The notes under the pieces: generated by a model
What the model was told of the DNA's origin: nothing
What the model saw: only the letters and a program-made list of their open reading frames with translations
Database searches by the model: none
NCBI GenBank assembly: GCA_965371445.1
Contig: CBDUYN010000023.1
Coordinates: 1 to 64,000 of the forward strand
DNA length: 64,000 nucleotides
Direction: 5' to 3'
Source of the DNA: DASWIG01 sp965371445
GTDB lineage: Bacteria; Acidobacteriota; Thermoanaerobaculia; Multivoradales; J023
In this document: positions 60,788 to 64,000 of the stretch, piece after piece
How positions within the stretch are numbered: the first letter of the stretch is position 1
How the letters are laid out: each line of letters opens with the position of its first letter
Made by a program: the position numbers and the translations under genes

Positions 60788-62355
60788 ACAAGAAGATGCT
60801 CGTCGCTTTTGACCCGCACGAGACCCGCATCGCGGTGCTCGACGACGACCTCCTGACCGAGATCTTCATCGAGCGCCACCAGCAGATGAGCGTCGTCGGC
60901 AACGTCTACCAGGGACGGGTCAAGCGGGTGCTGCCGGGCATGCAGGCGGCGTTCGTGGACCTCGGCCTGGAGCGCGACGCTTTCCTCTACGTCAGCGAGG
61001 TCAACGATCCGCTGCGCCTCGACGACTTCGACGACGAGGAAGAAGACGACGTCGAGCACCACGGCGAAGACCCGGGCGGCGATCGGCCGCCCCGCGATCA
61101 GCCGCCCCCCTCGAACGGGGATCGCCAAGACAACGACCGCCTGGGCCGCGACGCGGTGGAACGTTCGATCGACGACCTCTTGAAGGTCGGCCAGGAGATC
61201 ATGGTCCAGGTGGTCAAGGACTCGCTCGCCAACAAGGGCGCCCGGGTCACCACCCAGATCACCTTGCCGGGACGCAACCTGGTCCTCCTGCCGGGCGAGC
61301 CGCATCTCGGGATCTCACGGCGCATCGAGGACGAAGAGGAGCGGACGCGGCTGCGCGAGCTCCTGGAGCCTCTCCAGCCGCCGTCGCACGGGCTCATCGT
61401 CCGGACCGTCGGCGCCCAGGGCACCCTCGAGGATTTCCAGGCCGACCTGAGCTACCTCACTCACCTCTGGGACCGCATCCGCCGCTGCGGCGAAAAGGCC
61501 CGGGCGCCGGCCTTGCTGCACCACGACCTCGACGTCGTCCTGCGGGTGGTGCGCGACTACTTCTCGGAAGAGTTCAGCGTGCTGTGGGTCGACGGCGAGG
61601 ACACCTACGAGCGGATCGTCGAATTCGTCGACCAGATCCAGCCGGAGCTCGTCGGCCGGGTGAAGCTCGGGGATTCCTCGCTCATGGAGCGCTTCGGGAT
61701 CGACGCCGAGATCGAGGCGGCCCTGGGCGCCAAGGTGTGGCTCAAGTCGGGGGGACACATCGTCATCCACCCCACCGAGGCGCTGGTGGCGATCGACGTC
61801 AACACGGGCCGCTTCGTGGGCAGCCACAACCTCGAGGACACGGTGCTCCAGACGAACCTGGAAGCGGTGCGCGAGATCGTGCGCCAGATACGCCTGCGCA
61901 ACCTCGGCGGGATTATCGTGGTCGACCTGATCGACATGGTCGAGCCCGCCCACCGGGAGCAGGTCTTCGAGGCCTTGAACGAGGAGCTCTCCAAAGACCG
62001 GGCGCGCAACAAGGTCTTGAACATCTCGGAATTCGGCCTGGTGGAGATCACCCGCAAGCGCACCCGCCCGAGCCTCGAGCGCCAGCTGACCCAGCCCTGT
62101 CCCCACTGCCGCGGCGTGGGACGGATCAAGTCGCTCCGGACGATCGCCCTGGAGATGCGCCGCCAGCTCCTCGCCCAACGCGGGCGCTTCGTCGGCCGGG
62201 AGGTCCTGCTGCGCGTCCATCCCGACGTGGCCCGCGCCTTACAGCGCGAGGAACGTTCCATCCTGGACGAGCTCGAGCGCGAGCTCGAGACCGTGATCCT
62301 GCTCCAAAGCGATCCGCTGCTCCACCAGGAGCGCTTCGACATCCTGGAGGTCTGA
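60784..62355 (+). CDS. rng: Ribonuclease G/E family endoribonuclease
   Basis: Protein of 523 residues. S1 domain (GNVYQGRVKRVLPGMQAAFV, about 37-56) is interrupted by a 45-residue Asp/Glu/Pro-rich insert (about 80-125). The catalytic RNase E/G domain has AIDVNTGRFVG and VVDLIDMVEP (metal-binding Asp), and the zinc link CPHCRGVGR (about 439). It processes rRNA and mRNA; association with mre/mrd genes is widespread. Overlaps rodA by 4 bases. It lacks the long C-terminal scaffold of RNase E, so G-type. Confidence 0.93.
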   Translation: MNKKMLVAFDPHETRIAVLDDDLLTEIFIERHQQMSVVGNVYQGRVKRVLPGMQAAFVDLGLERDAFLYVSEVNDPLRLDDFDDEEEDDVEHHGEDPGGDRPPRDQPPPSNGDRQDNDRLGRDAVERSIDDLLKVGQEIMVQVVKDSLANKGARVTTQITLPGRNLVLLPGEPHLGISRRIEDEEERTRLRELLEPLQPPSHGLIVRTVGAQGTLEDFQADLSYLTHLWDRIRRCGEKARAPALLHHDLDVVLRVVRDYFSEEFSVLWVDGEDTYERIVEFVDQIQPELVGRVKLGDSSLMERFGIDAEIEAALGAKVWLKSGGHIVIHPTEALVAIDVNTGRFVGSHNLEDTVLQTNLEAVREIVRQIRLRNLGGIIVVDLIDMVEPAHREQVFEALNEELSKDRARNKVLNISEFGLVEITRKRTRPSLERQLTQPCPHCRGVGRIKSLRTIALEMRRQLLAQRGRFVGREVLLRVHPDVARALQREERSILDELERELETVILLQSDPLLHQERFDILEV

Positions 62356-62416
62356 GGTTCGAGAGATCAAGTCCTTCGCCTTCGCCGACTTCCGCGGCGA
62401 GGTCGCCCGGCGCTAC

Positions 62417-64000
62417 ATGCCGGAAGACCTGGAGGCCGAGGTGCGCCGCCTGACGGATCCGGCGACCGCCGAAGAGACCGTCCACTGGGGGCGCAACTAC
62501 CTCTACCGGACATGGCTCGTAACCCGCGGCGGCGAGCGCTTCGACGTCGTCGTCAAGCAGTTCCGCAACCTTGGGGCGCGAGCGCGCCTCGAGCGGCGCT
62601 TTCGAGGCTCGAAAGCCGAGCGCTCCTGGCGGATGGCCCTCGCCTACGCCGAGGCCGGAGTGGCGACGGCCGACGCCGTCGCGCTGATCGAATCGACACG
62701 GAAGGACGGACCGTCCTTTTTCGTCACCCGCTACCTGGAGGGCGCGCTCGAAGCGCGCTACCTCTTCCGGGCCCGCAACGCCGGCCGGGAGGCCGAGGAG
62801 TATCCCTCGATCGACTTCGCGGAATTCCTCGAGCGCCTCGGCCGGCAGCTCGCGCGGATGCACGAGGCGGGGCTCTTTCACCGGGACCTTTCGATCGGCA
62901 ACGTCCTCGTCGGAGAGGACGACCCCGAAACGCTCTACGTCGTTGATCTAAACCGCGCCCGCCGACGGCGCCGGCTCGGCCTCCTGAGCCGTACCCGCGA
63001 CCTCTGCCGGCTGGCGCTCTTTCGTCCGGACGACCAGCGGCGCTTCCTCACCGCCTACTGGGGCGGCGAGCCGGGGCTCTTGCGGATCCTCCTCTACAAG
63101 CTCGCCCACCACGGCTTCCGCGCGAAGATCGAGGCGAAAGGGAGATGGCGCGCGCTTCTCGGACGCTTGCGCGATCCACTCGCCCCGCGCCGTGCCCACG
63201 CCCACATCCCGGCGGCTCCCGGCGGGGCTCCGGTACGGGACAAGATCGTCTGGGACCACCTCTCCGACCAGCCCCACCAGCACGCCGGACGCTTCGAGAA
63301 GCTCCGCGTCCGGCTCTCCGACCTGCCGAGCCACCTCCGCGACGCCGCGGCGGTCGTCGCGGCGGCGCCGGCGATTGTCCGGCGCTACCGGGAGCTCGGA
63401 ACGGAGCTCTACTCTCGGAACGTGCCGTGGCGGGGTGCCGGCGTCTGCGTTCGTCCCTGTCCGGAGGCGCCCGGCGAACTCCTGGCAGCCCTGGACGACC
63501 TGGGCGTGCGCCACGTCCTCGTGCGGCTCCATCCCTGGGCCGAGGACGACCGCGACGAGCTCGAGCTGGCGCGCGAGCTCGACCGGCGCGGCTACGACCT
63601 CGCCTTTTCCCTGCCCCAGAACCGTGACCTGGTGCGCGACAGCGAGCGCTGGCGCCGCCGCGTCACCGAGCTTGCGGAGACCTTCACGCCCTACGGACGG
63701 CACTTCCAGGTCGGCCAGGCCGTCAACCGTAGCAAGTGGGGCACCTGGACGCTCGGCGAATACGTGGCGCTCGCCGAGAGCGCCTGCGAAGTCCTGCGGC
63801 GCCACGAAGGCGTCCAAGTCCTCGGGCCAGCGGTGATCGACTTCGAGCCCCACGCCACGGTTGCCGCGCTTCGCCGCTCGTCCCACCTGCGCTTCGACGC
63901 CGTGTCGAGCCTCCTCTACGTCGACCGCCGGGGTGCCCCGGAGAACCGCCAGCTCGGCTTTGACACGGTCAAAAAGATCCTCCTCCTGCACGCGATCGCC
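62417..64000 (+). CDS. WaaP-like LPS kinase fused to a barrel domain, 3' end missing
   Basis: The frame is open to the last base. From ATG 62417 it encodes a kinase fold: VVVKQFRNLGARARLERRFR (nucleotide Lys), catalytic LFHRDLSIGNVLVGED and metal Asp in YVVDLNRARRRRRLGLLSRT, as in lipopolysaccharide core kinases (WaaP/KdkA). After about residue 330 a different region (VRHVLVRLHPWAEDDRDELE, FSLPQNRDLV, HFQVGQAVNRSKWG, AVIDFEPHATVAALR) looks like a TIM-barrel glycosidase-type domain. Protein-like sequence extends upstream to about 62360 (EIKSFAFADFRGEVARRYMP), where a GGAGG site precedes a GTT codon, so the true start is uncertain. Confidence 0.75.
   Translation, partial: MPEDLEAEVRRLTDPATAEETVHWGRNYLYRTWLVTRGGERFDVVVKQFRNLGARARLERRFRGSKAERSWRMALAYAEAGVATADAVALIESTRKDGPSFFVTRYLEGALEARYLFRARNAGREAEEYPSIDFAEFLERLGRQLARMHEAGLFHRDLSIGNVLVGEDDPETLYVVDLNRARRRRRLGLLSRTRDLCRLALFRPDDQRRFLTAYWGGEPGLLRILLYKLAHHGFRAKIEAKGRWRALLGRLRDPLAPRRAHAHIPAAPGGAPVRDKIVWDHLSDQPHQHAGRFEKLRVRLSDLPSHLRDAAAVVAAAPAIVRRYRELGTELYSRNVPWRGAGVCVRPCPEAPGELLAALDDLGVRHVLVRLHPWAEDDRDELELARELDRRGYDLAFSLPQNRDLVRDSERWRRRVTELAETFTPYGRHFQVGQAVNRSKWGTWTLGEYVALAESACEVLRRHEGVQVLGPAVIDFEPHATVAALRRSSHLRFDAVSSLLYVDRRGAPENRQLGFDTVKKILLLHAIA

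Noticed and set aside
59833..62355. 840-codon start in the rng frame
   Set aside because: The part before 60784 overlaps rodA in another frame and is Arg/Pro-rich; rng begins at 60784 with MNKKMLVAFDPH.

Overview
The window is high-GC, densely packed bacterial chromosome from a rod-shaped diderm. Evidence for a diderm is a complete mreBCD set, mrdA-rodA, a TolC/adaptor/RND efflux operon, a PpiD/SurA-type periplasmic isomerase and a WaaP-like lipopolysaccharide kinase. The gene mix (BNR-repeat secreted protein, FecR protein, formylglycine-enzyme-fold proteins, trypsin-like conflict genes, Uma2, many toxin-antitoxin remnants) looks most like Acidobacteriota, perhaps Thermoanaerobaculia. That placement is inference from gene content, not a phylogenetic result.

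Layout. 1-13.7 kb: end of a TPR protein, a secreted 12-Asp-box protein, mreDCB and a FecR protein on the minus strand, then a plus-strand housekeeping run (periplasmic isomerase, ruvA, ygfZ-like, IscA-like, HAD, tdk). 13.9-23.1 kb is accessory: a Cys-rich secreted protein, a TPR-like protein, an Ntn-hydrolase-like protein, a diversity-generating retroelement (DGR), vapBC between 24-bp direct repeats, and a DUF4143-type ATPase. 23.1-36.8 kb: thioesterase, ychF, tldE/tldD, then surface and polysaccharide genes (M28-like peptidase, GT2, epimerase, two multi-pass glycosyltransferases, M23 peptidase). 36.9-47.8 kb: an internally deleted ATPase, a low-GC aminotransferase, a PhoR/PhoB-like two-component system, a DNA methyltransferase with a PD-(D/E)XK-like partner, and a vWA/PspA/membrane operon. 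47.8-50.2 kb: a small integrated element in a tRNA-Arg gene carrying a Panacea-type toxin-antitoxin pair, followed by three tRNAs. 50.4-51.4 kb: decayed hicAB and Uma2. 51.6-64 kb: tetR-tolC-adaptor-RND pump, mrdA-rodA-rng and an incomplete kinase gene.

The standout system is the DGR at 16.8-20.5 kb. A 130-bp template repeat (17944-18073) and a 130-bp variable repeat (16907-17036, in the 3' part of a formylglycine-enzyme-fold gene) differ at 21 positions. All 21 are adenines of the template on the coding strand, and none of the other 102 positions differs. An HRDC-domain accessory protein and a trypsin-like protein lie in the same overlapping gene chain, but no reverse transcriptase is in the window, so mutagenesis must be supplied in trans or have been lost recently.

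Other notable structure: an identical 18-bp direct-repeat box before both the response regulator and the vWA operon; a dispersed GC-rich repeat that has entered ychF in frame; and several toxin-antitoxin or ATPase modules caught in decay (hicAB, the DUF2283 partner, the DUF4143-type ATPase, and a short trypsin co-occurring domain).
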